Below, piece after piece: positions 10,186 through 20,190 of a stretch of DNA of 64,000 nt. A program made the translations under genes and the position numbers. The stretch is from Diploptera punctata (lineage: Eukaryota > Arthropoda > Insecta > Blattodea > Blaberidae). The notes under the pieces are model-generated. The model searched no databases. It saw nothing but the letters and a program-made list of their open reading frames with translations, and was not told the DNA's origin. Location of the stretch: contig JASPKZ010010276.1 in the NCBI GenBank assembly GCA_030220185.1, positions 1,014,591-1,078,590 of the forward strand, written 5' to 3'. Numbering within the stretch: position 1 is the stretch's first letter; every line of letters begins with the position of its first letter.

Positions 10186-10425
10186 AGGGGTGACATGTGG
10201 TTAGCATGTCGAGTCCCCCAGCCGTTATAGCTAGTTCCTCAACCTGGAGCCGCTACTTATTGTAGCTACCCAATTGCCTCACGATGCTGGGTGGGCACCG
10301 GTCCCATACTGGCCGAAATACCATGAGAAAATTTCTTCCCCCATGGAGACTCGAACCAGCTCAAGTCCCGTAGCTCTGCGCCAAGGCTTCCTACCTTAAC
10401 CGCTCGGCTAAGGCGCGGGACACTC
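10186..10425 (-). mobile_element. tRNA-derived SINE family C
   Basis: The minus strand begins GCGCCTTAGCCGAGCGGTTA (A-box region) with GGAAGCCTTGGCGCAGAGCT and a B-box GGTTCGAGTCTC, then CTCATGGTATTTCGGCCAGT, GGTGCCCACCCAGCATCGTG and ends near CACATGTCACC. The long spacing between boxes suggests derivation from a tRNA with an extended variable arm (Leu/Ser type). No poly-A is obvious. Confidence 0.78.
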
Positions 10426-10467
10426 CGTATTTACGTATCTAATGAAATGTACTGAAACAATTATAAT

Positions 10468-11166
10468 GATTATTTAACTCATGCCCCAAATGGGAGTCAA
10501 TGACCAATCACTTTTCTACTATTTCTGTTTTACAACCAATCAGAGTCATGTTTCACGAAATATTTATCAGTGTTATATTTACCATATTAAAGAACGCTCA
10601 TCCTTTTTAATATTCTGAGCAGGTCTGACCATTATTTTGCAGTGACTGAGCCTATAAGAAATACGGCTACCAGATTGTATATATAGTACGTAGATGTCAA
10701 CACATAGCGCTTGCAGGAGTTAATATAAAAACATTTGTAGCAATTTATTATACCACCAAAAAAATAAACCACTGTTTGCACTTTCTTAATCATACGACAT
10801 CAGAAATGAATTAATATACAGTTTGATGTTTCATTTTTTTCTCCACTAGAGAGCATTCTTACAATATTGCGTTCCTTTGGCAATAAATAGTATGATCTGG
10901 TTGCAGTGATAAACAAAAGAAGCAGTAGAAGCGTACCTATCGTTTCTCATTTGTTTTCAAACATCGCCGTTTACATTAAATATATAAATATTTTAAAATA
11001 ACTATAGTTAAATAATGATTTGTGAGTAAACAGCTTAATTTTATTCGTTAAATAGTCCTAACAAATGCCACTCTTGATTTTCAAATTCTCTAGATAAATT
11101 CACTCCTCGCTTCGTGAGTCGTGAATTTATCAATAATTTGGAAATCACTCGTGGCATTACTTATGA
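10468..11166 (-). repeat. Dispersed repeat X, inverted copy
   Basis: This is the reverse complement of the unit tandemly repeated at 15053-17175. Shared blocks include AAACGGCGATGTTTGAAAAC, TAAGCTGTTTACTCACAAAT and the terminal snapback GCCACGAGTGATTTCC ... GAATTTGGAAAT. No coding frame. Superfamily unknown; the near-palindrome at one end suggests a non-autonomous DNA element. Confidence 0.75.
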
Positions 11167-11220
11167 TAATGTTGTTGTTGTGTGTGATGTAACTTCTTAA
11201 TAAATAAATAAATATATATA

Positions 11221-11609
11221 TTTTTTTTTTCAAATGCCCCAGGTTTGTCTTTCGACATTCCTGGTTTCTCTCCTGACATGGCGTACTTATAACCCACTTC
11301 TGAGGTTGGGGCGCCTGGAAAGTGGGGTTACGTTACCCGGATGATATGATGGGTTATGATGATGATAATGGTGCGCCAGGAGAGTCCCTAATCATAAGCT
11401 TAACTTAACATGAATATGAATGATGATGATTGAGATGGCCGTATGATTTTCGGGGACCGTTTGGGCCTTAAAGTTTTCCTGACATTTGTCTTACAGGTGA
11501 GGAAAAACTCCGATAAAAACCTCACCCAGAAAAACTGTCCCGACCGGGGATCGAACCCGGGCCCGCTGCGTGACAAGGCAGCACTCTACCCCGAGACCAC
11601 AGAGGTGGA

Positions 11610-11612
<3 letters not shown>
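11221..11612 (-). mobile_element. tRNA-derived SINE family A, tail type 1, near complete
   Basis: On the minus strand: tRNA-like head with B-box GGGTTCGATCCCCGGTCGGG, body with ACAGGTGAGG-type motifs and AACGGTCCCCGAAAATCATA, a CAT-rich linker, tail type 1 (CTCTCCTGGCGCACCATTAT, GGCGCCCCAACCTCAGAAGT, GACAAACCTGGGGCATTTGA) and a short poly-A at 11221-11231. About 390 bp. Confidence 0.88.
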
Positions 11613-11655
<43 letters not shown>

Positions 11656-11690
11656 CAGTATATGTATATATATATGTATATATATATTAG
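11610..11690. repeat. (TA)n dinucleotide microsatellite
   Basis: ATATAT repeats with GTA/CAG interruptions next to the SINE head. Confidence 0.9.
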
Positions 11691-11737
11691 ATCATTATAT
11701 GCCAGTGTTATTTTTGGGACACAATCGTGGCAATTAT

Positions 11738-12290
11738 AACTAACTCACTGGCACTATCGAATCCGTAGGTTCATGGCCGCGCCGACGTAAGTTTTCCATA
11801 CATCACTATCCTGAGCTAATGTTTTCCAATAATTCTTTGTATAATCTACTTCCCTCAAATCATAACTAGTGTTATTCTCCCACCTCATTTTTGATTTGCG
11901 AACTGGGAGTTTTTCCCTCTGGTATTCCTACAAGAAGCTTACATGCATGCATGCCTTTCATTCCCCATTCGTGCCACATGTCCTGCCCATCGCAGTCTAA
12001 CGAGACTTAATTGTTCTTATTATATCTGGCTTCCTATAAAGACCATGTAGTTCCTTGTTATGTAGTCTTCTCCATTCATCTGTCTGTACATCTCTCTTTG
12101 GTCCAAAAATTTCCCTAAGAACTTTATTCTCAAATACTCGTAATCTTCTTTCCTCCCTTAAAGTAAGAGTCCATGTTTCGCCTATATATTATGTAACTGG
12201 CAGAATAATAGTTTTAGGCCTTTATATTTTCAGTTTAACGTTTTTTTTAAAGAAGTTGGGACGTCAAGAGTCTCTGCAATGCATAATAGC
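11738..12290 (-). pseudogene. RTE-like 3' fragment, family 2
   Basis: The reverse complement matches the end of the long family 2 copy at about 55500-56055: the ENxVLRxIxGP segment near 12110, RRLRWAGHVA near 11985, GRP-type basic text near 11905 and the terminal CGATAGTGCCAGTGAGTTAG at 11738. Several frameshifts and stops are present. The reverse transcriptase core and endonuclease are not included. Confidence 0.82.
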
Positions 12291-13028
12291 ACACATTTCC
12301 ACAATTGAGCCTATGTTTAATTTCTTTGTGCAACTACAGGCAGTATAGGTCTATTGTTATGTTTGTCATGTGTTTTACGTAGATTAATTTCAGTAAGTTG
12401 GTATTTTATTTAATAGCGCTAAGGTCTTCACCGTCACAATTCAAATCTGAACTTGGAAGAGGGGTGATGAATTTTGCTAAGACGCCTCTTATTTCAGGCT
12501 TGAGGATTTCTTTCGGCACGAGACCATGGATTTACTTCCCTTTCGAAGTCATTTAATGTTAGCATTCAAGTCATTAATGCGGTTAAAATCCATTGGCCAC
12601 GGCCGAGTTTGCAATCGGGATCCACGAAATTAAACGTAATGCAAACATTGACTATGTGACATTGACCACATAACATTGTTCCTCTCACTAAAGTAATCCA
12701 CAGTCTACAAATAGGCCTACGTAAAAATGAGAAATTAACCAATTGTACATGTAATACTGTAATGTTGTGACGAGTTTAGAGAAATATTCCATACGGTTGG
12801 TTCGTTTTCCGAAACATCACATTTTTTAAGGTTGGCAAGTCACCTTACTGGTGCGCGGGAAGGGATCCTTTCAGATGTTTCTAAGCGTCGCGGTGCCTTC
12901 TCGAAGATTCGAAGCTACAGAAGTGGATCTTGCAGATGTCTCGTGTATACAAGGCGGGTCTGGGCCGCGAGAGATAGTTTTGTTAGAGTGAAATTTGAGG
13001 TGGCAGTGCTATGGTAGTGAAGAGGGAC
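12291..13028. other. Unassigned DNA
   Basis: No domain, RNA or repeat family recognised. The frame at 12832-13017 (plus) has no visible homology and no supporting context. Confidence 0.4.
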
Positions 13029-13031
13029 TTA

Positions 13032-13137
13032 GGGCCGGTTTCACTAACAGAGGTAACTTTATTACGCCAGTTCAAGCTATGCTTTATACAGGGAGAAACC
13101 GGTGTAATACAGTTACCTCTGTTGGTGAAACCGACCC
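13032..13137. mobile_element. PIF/Harbinger-like MITE, copy 2
   Basis: A 106-bp palindromic element beginning GGGCCGGTTTCACTAACAGA and ending with its inverse GTTGGTGAAACCGACCC. It is flanked by TTA at 13029-13031 and 13138-13140, a perfect 3-bp duplication. It lies in the opposite orientation to the copy at 9613-9717. Confidence 0.85.
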
Positions 13138-13455
13138 TTAGTGATAATGTGAACACTAACGTCTTACAGAGACGTAATTGCTAAGTTAATGTAAAGAGAA
13201 TTCTTGACGGGCAAATAATAAAAAAGATTGGAATTGTAACTGCAAAGGTGTTGTTGTAGTTGAAATAATTGCTGATTCTTAAAATATCAGCTAGAGACAT
13301 GACATTAATATTCACAAAAAGTCTTGCCCCGTGGAAATCGTATTAGAATAAATAAATAATATACAAAAATTTTAAATAAAACAAAATTAAGCATGAATTA
13401 TTACATAAATGTTATTAAATACAAAATATGTAAGGTTTTCTGTATTGACCAGAAA
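13138..13455. other. Unassigned DNA
   Basis: AT-rich, with nothing recognised. Confidence 0.4.
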
Positions 13456-13499
13456 CCTTCTTCTTCTTCTTCTTCTTCTTCTTCTTCTTCTTCTTCTTC
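13456..13499. repeat. (CTT)n microsatellite at a retrotransposon tail
   Basis: Fourteen or so CTT units directly beside the 3' end of the inverted RTE-like family 1 copy. Confidence 0.92.
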
Positions 13500-13850
13500 A
13501 TCCAGGGATTAAGCATGTTGGCTCGTTCCGGTTTCATGAAAGCTAGAATTGTTAAAATTGTTCAGACTACCTTCTGTGTGGGCTTCCAACATTTCTCCTT
13601 CCGTGTGGTTTATAATTTACCAATTATTTTGCAAATCTATCTTCTGGCATTCTAGCAACGTGTTCTTTGCAGGCGTTCCTATATTTAATTATTCGATCTG
13701 TAAGTTTGAAAAACGAGTATTTTTAACAAATTTGCCGAAAATATTCTACACTCTCAGTGAAAGCATTCTCGATACAATTTCTGAATTTATTGGCGATTAT
13801 TTTAACAGTATTGTTTTTCGCATAAATAAGTTTTGAAAACTTTAAAAATA
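13500..13850 (-). pseudogene. RTE-like 3' fragment, family 1
   Basis: Inverted. The end CATCCAGGGATTAAGCATGT / TTGGCTCGTTCCGGTTTC is the reverse complement of the 2160-2200 terminus, and the following 200 bp match the C-terminal coding part of that copy (fragment around 13560-13710). Homology fades toward 13850. Confidence 0.75.
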
Positions 13851-13854
13851 TCAT

Positions 13855-14205
13855 CATCATCATCACTCCAGGGATTAGGCAATTGCCCGTTCCGACTTCA
13901 TAATGTATCAGCCCAACGTCTTCTAGGTCTTCCAACATCACGTCTTCCTCTTGCTTGATAATTTCTTGCTAACAATGGATATCTCTCCTTACTCATTCCA
14001 TCCATGTGATCAATCCATTTCTGTCTGTAATTCGTGACTTTATCCAATAAAGGCTGTACTTTCAATTCTTCTCTTATATCCTCATTTCTTATTCTATCAA
14101 GTCTTGTACATCCTTTTACTTGTGTTAGGAACCTCATCTCCGCCGTCTGTATTCTATCCTTCTGTTTTTTCACTGGAGCCCAAGTTTCACATCCATGCAA
14201 TATTT
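13855..14205 (-). pseudogene. RTE-like 3' fragment, family 1, second copy
   Basis: Minus-strand frame 13898-14200 reads MHGCETWAPVKKQ, RIQTAEMRFLTQVKGCTRLD, RNEDIREELKVQPLLDKV, WIDHMDGMSKERYP and GRRDVGRPRRRWADTL. This is the C-terminal extension of RTE-like polymerases, uninterrupted over 100 residues. The 3' tip (CTCCAGGGATTAGGCAATTG) carries a short CAT run. It abuts the preceding copy head to tail, so two 3' ends lie in tandem. Confidence 0.85.
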
Positions 14206-14221
14206 AAAAATATAATCTCAC

Positions 14222-14407
14222 TTTAAGAAACAAAAATACCAAAAGTGTGTCTCAGCTCCCTGTGATGATTTTTGGAATAATGTAATACGAATTAAAGTTC
14301 ATAATTTCCTTCATAGCGATAAACCGGCTACAATAAACAAACTTTTGGTTGAACTGAATATGACCCAGATTTACAAACATTTAAGAGAACATTTTATAGT
14401 AATATGA
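14222..14407 (+). other. Unidentified 60-codon open remnant
   Basis: An open stretch without ATG at its start reads CVSAPCDDFWNNVIRIKVHN, FLHSDKPATINKLLVELN and IYKHLREHFIVI before a stop at 14405-14407. The composition looks protein-like rather than microsatellite-like, but I do not recognise a family. It could be a transposase scrap, an old exon copy, or chance. Confidence 0.25.
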
Positions 14408-14709
14408 AAGCGATGGCATTTGAATACTCGAAGGAGTTGAAAATCTATGATCATTGATTGAAACGAAATACTTTAAGAGCTGTTCGTAGATACAGTGTAT
14501 AGGATCATAAACTTTATTGCTTGGATGAGACGCGAGTAAACGAAGAGCACTCCACAAGTTCGGTATGGTTAGATAAGACAGTGAAATAAAAAGAAAGATT
14601 TTCTTTCAGGATTGATCACTGATTTAAAAATACCACTGACAAAACTAAACGTCTCATATTGATACAAGGAAGGTTTTATAGGAGGAGCTTACATTTTTAA
14701 TACGAGAAG

Positions 14710-14988
14710 TGGTGATTAGAACAGTTAGTCTCATAGGCTGCGATGGCAGAACATGTGGTACGATTGGGGAATGGAAAAGGGACATGGAAGCTTCTTGTAC
14801 GAAAACCAGGAGGATAACGTCCAGTTGGTAGACCAAGAATGAGGTGGGAGAATAACATTAGCCATGATTTGAGGAAAGCAGATTATACAGGAGATGATTG
14901 GATAACATTGGCTCAAGATAGGGATGTATGGAGAGTTTATGTCTGCGCGGACATGAACGTACGGGTTCGATAGTGCCAGTGAGTTAGT
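14710..14988 (+). pseudogene. RTE-like 3' end, family 2
   Basis: Matches the last 280 bp of the copy at 53178-56055: TAGGCTGCGATGGCAGAACA, ACCAAGAATGAGGTGGGAGA, GATGATTGGATAACATTGGC and the terminus CGATAGTGCCAGTGAGTTAG. A one-base deletion in the RWAGH segment and other changes break the frame. Confidence 0.85.
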
Positions 14989-14989
14989 T

Positions 14990-15044
14990 CATCATCAACA
15001 ACAACAGTCACGGATTAAGTCCATGTGGCTTGTTCCGGTCTCAT
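14990..15044 (-). mobile_element. RTE-like family 1 terminal scrap
   Basis: CATCAACAACAACAGTCACG then GATTAAGTCCATGTGGCTTG and TTCCGGTCTCAT, the inverted 3' terminus of family 1, only about 55 bp long. It lies tail to tail with the family 2 scrap before it. Confidence 0.5.
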
Positions 15045-15052
15045 AGATTATC

Positions 15053-15500
15053 ATAAGTAATGCCACGAGTGATTTCCAAATTATCGATAAATTCACGACT
15101 CACGAAGTGAGGAGTGAATTTATCTAGAGAATTTGGAAATCAAGAGTGGCATTTGTTAGGACTATTTAACGAATAAAATTAAGCTGTTTACTCACAAATC
15201 ATTATTTAACTATAGTTATTTTAAAATATTTATATATTTAATGTAAACGGCGATGTTTGAAAACAAATGAGAAACGATAGGTACGCTTCTACTGCTTCTT
15301 TTGTTTATCACTGCAACCAGATCATACTATTTATTGCCAAAGGAACGCAATATTGTAAGGAGGAGCTTTCTTTAATATGGTAATTATAACACTGATAAAT
15401 ATTTGGTGAAATACGACTCTGATTGGTTGTAAAACAGAAATCATTGAAACGTGATTGGTCATTGACTCCCATTTGGGGCATGAGTTTAAATAGTCATTCA
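15053..15500 (+). repeat. Repeat X, tandem copy 1
   Basis: Starts ATAAGTAATGCCACGAGTGA and includes an imperfect snapback of about 85 bp (15060-15150) formed by ATTTCCAAATTATCGATAAA and TTTATCTAGAGAATTTGGAA. It carries the same blocks as copies 2 and 3 but lacks part of the middle, and is followed by a retrotransposon scrap instead of its normal end. Confidence 0.78.
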
Positions 15501-15504
15501 AAAA

Positions 15505-15760
15505 GTTATATCCATCTATTTTTCGGTCTACCAACATTCCTCGTCTCCTTTAGGTTTGTAATAATTTTTGGTATTGGTTCATCTTTCATTCTTTGAACAT
15601 GTTCTTTTCAGTTTTTTCTAGATTATTTTATCTAAAAGTTGAAAAATATTTAGCTCTTTTCTAATATCTTCCCTTCTTTTATCTAGTAGTTTGCAGCCAG
15701 CTGCACTTCTCAGAAATCTCAGTTCAGCTGCTTCTATGTCAGTTAGTTACAAATGGTAAT
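15505..15760 (-). pseudogene. Non-LTR retrotransposon C-terminal scrap inside the repeat X array
   Basis: The minus strand gives DIEAAELRFLRSAAGCKLLD then RREDIRKELNIF, the same post-RT segment as family 1, with stops further on. It sits between copies 1 and 2 of repeat X. Confidence 0.7.
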
Positions 15761-15770
15761 TATTATCATC

Positions 15771-16370
15771 ATAAGTAATGCCACGAGTGATTTCCAATTT
15801 ATCTAGATGATTTGGAAATCAAGAGTGGCATTTGTTAGGACTATTTAACGAATAAAATTAAGCTGTTTACTCACAAATCATTATTTAAATACAGTTATTT
15901 TAAAACATTTCCATATTTAATGTAAACGGCGATGTTTGAAAACAAATTAGAAATGTTTGATTATGTTTCATTTGTTCGTCCAGTGCAACTAGATAATATT
16001 ATTTATTGCCAAATAGAATCGCAATATTGTAAGAATGTACACTAGTGGAGAAAATATGAAACACATCAAACTGTATGTTATAACCAACATTATAGGTTAT
16101 TAATTTATTTTTTTAGGAATCATTATTTAAAAATTCAATTATTAAACACACAATTATCAAATTATAGTTCGAAGGAATCTGTTCATTGTTTGATACATTC
16201 AACATATTTGTTGGATAGTCAGTCACTGCAAAATAATGCTCTGACATATTCATATTATTAAAAAGGAGGATGAATATCGACCTCAAACACGACTGTCATT
16301 GGTTGTAAAACAAAATTCATTGAAACATGATTGGTCATTGACTTCCATTTGGGACATGAGTTAAATGGTC
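15771..16370 (+). repeat. Repeat X, tandem copy 2 (600 bp)
   Basis: ATAAGTAATGCCACGAGTGA recurs at 15771 and at 16371, giving an exact 600-bp step. The unit holds the shorter snapback, AAACGGCGATGTTTGAAAAC and, at its end, ATTGGTCATTGACTTCCATT. No frame. Confidence 0.85.
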
Positions 16371-17175
16371 ATAAGTAATGCCACGAGTGATTTCCAATTT
16401 ATCTAGAGGATTTGGAAACCAAGAGTGGCAATTGTTAGGACTATTTAACGAATAAAATTAAGCTTTTATTCACAAATCATTATTTAAATATAGTTATTTT
16501 AAAATATTTATATATTTATTGTAAACGGCGATGTTTGAAAACAAATGAGAAATGTTTGGTTATGCTTCTTTTGTTTATCCACTGCAACTAGATCATATTA
16601 TTTATTTTCAAATAGGATAGCAATATTGTAAGTAATATAATGTACGATTAAAAACTATAAGATAGTTACCCTGTAGGTCCGTCTCCTCAACTTAAGTTGT
16701 TTTAAAACTCTATAGGCCTTTCGGGACTAGTCCCATCATCAGCAGAATGTATTAGGTCCGTACTTGTTGAACCTTGTTGAAGCACTGACTTGGTTGTGAG
16801 AATTTTGTACAGAGGATTGTGTGGACTGGGTGTAATGGATTGTAAGAATGCACCCTAGTGGAGAACTATTGAAACACATCAAACTGTACATTATAGCCAA
16901 TATTATAGGTAATTTATTTTTTAGTAAACAATTCGGTGAAATCAAGGAATCTGTTCATTGTTTGCTATATTCAATGTATTTGTTGGGGAAATATAATGCT
17001 CTGAGCTCTTCAGAATATTAAAAAGGAGAAGCTTTCTTTATCACAAAAGCAGACGCTGATAAACAGAAATCGATAAAGAGCGAGGTGAAACACTACTGTC
17101 ATTGATTGTAAAACAAGATTCACTGAAATGTGATTGGTCATTGACTATCATTTGGGGCATGAGTTAAATAGTCAC
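16371..17175 (+). repeat. Repeat X, tandem copy 3, with a 206-bp insertion
   Basis: Same unit as copy 2, interrupted at 16633-16838 by a separate element. The end (GGGGCATGAGTTAAATAGTC) closes at about 17175. The Helitron follows closely. Confidence 0.82.
16633..16838 (-). mobile_element. Short retroelement-like insertion with 8-bp target duplication
   Basis: The insertion is bracketed by ATTGTAAG (16625-16632 and 16839-16846), and copy 2 of repeat X shows the empty site. On the minus strand it encodes HNPLYKILTTKSVL and HSADDGTSPERPIEF, parallel to NPLYQIFSETPVLNPADDGT of the palindrome at 36344-36755. It also holds CTGATGATGGGACTAGTCCC followed by GAAAGG. The short C-terminal coding tail reminds me of GIY-YIG ends of Penelope-like elements, which is a weak inference. 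Confidence 0.6.
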
Positions 17176-17191
17176 ACTAATTTATCAATTA

Positions 17192-17825
17192 CTAGCTTAT
17201 TATCGGCGTGCGCTGCTAAACGTAAATAAATTATGTGTTTTTGCATTTAGTTGAATAAGTAAAAGGAAAAATAAATATAAATTTATATCATCATTTTTAG
17301 ATACCTCGTGCTGATTACCCGGCGTTCCCCGGGAGTGTACGCATCCCGATGTACTTGGCATAATTGAGCTGAAAACAAAATTCGTTATTTTGAGTTATCC
17401 ATAAAATAATACCCGACGTGCGCTGCTATGCTTGCCCGGGAATCTACATATCCCGATCTTCTTGGCATCAATGAAAGACAAAAATGGTTATTGTTTCATT
17501 AAAAATGAACATATGCTGTCGTGGAGTTTTCTGTAGAAGTTTTTGAGATATTCAATTCTGTGTACAATAATTCTATATATTTGTTATAGTTTAGGCAGCT
17601 AAGCCATTTAAGGGTAAAAAAGGTACTTTTGCACGTTTTTCACTACAAAGGGTGTTTTTAGGGGTGTAGGAGTTGAGTATCTGAACTCTCTTATAGCCTA
17701 TGTTAATCCCGGGAATCTCCTGAACATTTAAAAAAAAAACCATCACAATAGGATCAACGGTATGGCCGCGCATAAAGTACGAAAAAACAAAAAAACAAAA
17801 AAAACATTCATTTTTATGTATTAGA
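17192..17825 (-). mobile_element. Non-autonomous Helitron (634 bp)
   Basis: On the minus strand the element starts TCTAATACATAAAAATGAAT at 17825 after host A (17826) and ends AAGCTAG at 17192 before host T (17191). 5' TC, 3' CTRR and insertion between A and T are the defining Helitron signs. The interior shares GCGCGGCCATACCGTTGATC and the CCCGGGATT block with the other two copies. The hairpin near the 3' end is weakened by substitutions. No Rep/helicase gene. Confidence 0.85.
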
Positions 17826-18129
17826 TTGGCTTAATTGTAGATAAAGTGATAAGCACTATACAGATTAAGGTATCATCATTTAAATTAAACTGAATATCGC
17901 TTTTAGTACCGTTCAATTTTGAAAATAGTTGCTCACATGTATATCTTCCTGTATCTTGTAAGCCCATGTTTCCCTTAACAGAGATTTAGGCGCTCTCCCC
18001 CTACAGGGAAGAATTTGAACCATACCAATTTAGTTACACTTGTTTTCGTATAGATGTTATTTGAGTGGTCCGTGGTCAGCGTTCCGCCTCTTACTCACAT
18101 CTAGGAAAACCAAGGTAGTACTAGGACGA
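17826..18129. other. Unassigned DNA
   Basis: Nothing recognised in about 300 bp. Confidence 0.4.
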
Positions 18130-18352
18130 GAAAATTCGGTAAATTTAGCTTAGAGGCCTTTTCAGTCAGGCTTAAGGATCTTTTACGAGCCTGAAAATCT
18201 TCAAACTCGGGACCCACGGTTTAAAGTCCCTCCCGGAGGACTTACTCCTTGGATGTTTCCATCGTAAAAAAAACCATCGCCACCGGCCGGGTTTGAACCC
18301 GCGACCTTCGGGACCAGAGGCAAGGAGCATAACCACTAGTCCACCGCACATT
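18130..18352 (-). mobile_element. tRNA-derived SINE family D
   Basis: The minus strand starts TGCGGTGGACTAGTGGTTAT (A-box region) and carries GTCGCGGGTTCAAACCCGGC (B-box), then GGCGATGGTTTTTTTTACGA, CATCCAAGGAGTAAGTCCTC and GAGTTTGAAGATTTTCAGGC. Only one copy is in the window, so its right limit is uncertain. Confidence 0.7.
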
Positions 18353-18429
18353 TCAAATAAATATTGCAACAATGCAGCTTGCATATCTCTCCAGTACTTT
18401 CGTATCATTCCCCAGTAAATTATAAGGAC

Positions 18430-18575
18430 GACTCACTAGTACTACCGAATCCGTAGGTTCATGATCGCACAGGCATAAGCTCGCCATACATCCCTATCCT
18501 GAGATATTTTCCAACCATCTCCGGTATAATCTGCTTTCCAAAAATCATGGTTGATGTTATTCTCCCACCTGAATC
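18430..18575 (-). mobile_element. RTE-like 3' end, family 2 (scrap)
   Basis: Inverse of the family 2 terminus: ACTCACTAGTACTACCGAAT, CCGTAGGTTCATGATCGCAC and GATGTTATTCTCCCACC. It covers only the final ~45 codons and tail. Confidence 0.75.
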
Positions 18576-19009
18576 AACAACGCTGCTGTTCACAAAGCCA
18601 CTCGAACCCTCTGCCAATGATTCACATGCCAAACATCACTAAGAAGTCTTATTTTTCTTAAACTCGTTCAAATTTAGCGGGGCTAGAAGGCATTGCCTTC
18701 GAACCCGCGGGTTCATTATTTTTAATGACCCATATGAGATGCTGTACCTGCCCAACTGAGGGCCGCATTCAGCATTCCCATGGTCTAGATTGATTGACTC
18801 TCAAATTTAACAAAAGAAATACATATTCTGTAAACCAGCAAATTGGGACCATAAATTCGACAGTTGAAGAATTCGCTTAGTGTACGCAGTTCTGCGTGAC
18901 GGGCGTTTTCTTACATAAGTTTTTTTTCTAAACCACCTTTATAATATATTATGAAGTCAATATTATTACAAATATGTACTACAATCTAGTTTAAATATAT
19001 ATATTTTCC
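18576..19009. other. Unassigned DNA
   Basis: No element or frame recognised. Confidence 0.4.
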
Positions 19010-19377
19010 CCCAAAATACCCCAAGTTGTTATTTCGAGATTTTTGGTGTTTTCTCCTGGCATGGCGTACTTCTAACCTACTTCTAAGGTTGGAACGCCTG
19101 GAAGGCGGGGTTACGCTGCCCCGATGAGATAAGAGTTGATAATGATGGTAATGATGCGCCAGGATAAACCTTAAACCAACTTAAGCTAATTAGGCGAATA
19201 TGATACTGATGATAATGGCCAGGTGGTGTTCGGGGACCATTTGGGCCTTAAAGTATCCTGACATTTATCTTACAGGTGAGCAAAAACCTCACCCAGGAAA
19301 CTTGTCTCGACCGGGGATCGAATCCGAGCCCGCTGCGTGGCAAGGCAGCACGCTACCTCGAGATCACAGTGGTGGAC
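19010..19377 (-). mobile_element. tRNA-derived SINE family A, tail type 1
   Basis: Same order as 11221-11612: head with GGATTCGATCCCCGGTCGAG on the minus strand, body with GTAAGATAAATGTCAGGATA, then tail type 1 (GGCGTTCCAACCTTAGAAGT, ACAACTTGGGGTATTTTGGG). Diverged but nearly full length. Confidence 0.85.
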
Positions 19378-20094
19378 ATATATATACACACTCAAATGTA
19401 AACAGTGGTTTTTGTTGAAAAGGGACGTATGTTCATATTATTTATAAATATTATTTTTTAATAAAGTTTTAATGAACAGTTATACAAATCGACACAGACA
19501 GAAAATACTATTATATGCCAAAATAACATCTAAAAATCACATTGTGTAATTATTGCCATAGAATTCGGTTCTTCTGAAAAGTTATAAAATTTGCTTCACA
19601 GGTACGATATTAAATACTTGCTTTCCTTTAAAATAAAGAATATGCACAGTGATTGTAATGTTGGCCCTGTCCATTCAGTTTTGAAGTATATTTTAAAACA
19701 ACATCGCGAAAGCTGTAAATAATATAACTGCGGCTGTTTGTTATTGACTGCATTGTATCTACCTTTGCCAAAAAATCAGCTCTGCATTTGACATTTAAGT
19801 GATATAGTTTTTTTCATCCACCTACTAGTAGTATTAACTTGTGAAAATAGCGTGGAATGTTGCCAACTTTACATAAATATTCGCTCAATAAAGAATTTTG
19901 TTATATTTGATAAACAAGAATACTGTTTCGTGATTTTCCTCAGTCGTGAAAGCAATTTTTAATAGGAATCACATTACCATTATTCATTTTCACTCTTAGT
20001 ATAGTAGTGGTTGTTGTTGTTGTCGTTGTTTTGGTAGCGGTATAGATAGTAACAGTAGCAACAGTTTATTTGAAGACATTATTTAACTTTTCTA
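19378..20094. other. Unassigned DNA before the satellite
   Basis: About 700 bp of AT-rich DNA with short GTT and AGTAGCAAC simple repeats near 20005-20062. No frame or family recognised. Confidence 0.4.
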
Positions 20095-20190
20095 CAATTC
20101 ATGTTAAAGCACCGTTGATGTTATGTAATAAGATATTAAATGTAAAATTGGTACCTAGTAAGTCAGTCGTCCTCAACTAAATTATTAAAT
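20095..20190 (+). mobile_element. Left outer arm of a foldback element flanking the satellite
   Basis: CAATTCATGTTAAAGCACCG, GTTATGTAATAAGATATTAA and GTACCTAGTAAGTCAGTCGT with CCTCAACTAAATTATTAAAT follow the same order as the start of the foldback element at 38165. The satellite begins at the inner end of this arm without a gap. Confidence 0.8.

Noticed and set aside
11443..11739. Plus-strand 98-codon frame containing CPDRGSNPGPL
   Set aside because: This is the antisense of a SINE tRNA-like head followed by TA repeats, a common spurious protein in SINE-rich genomes.
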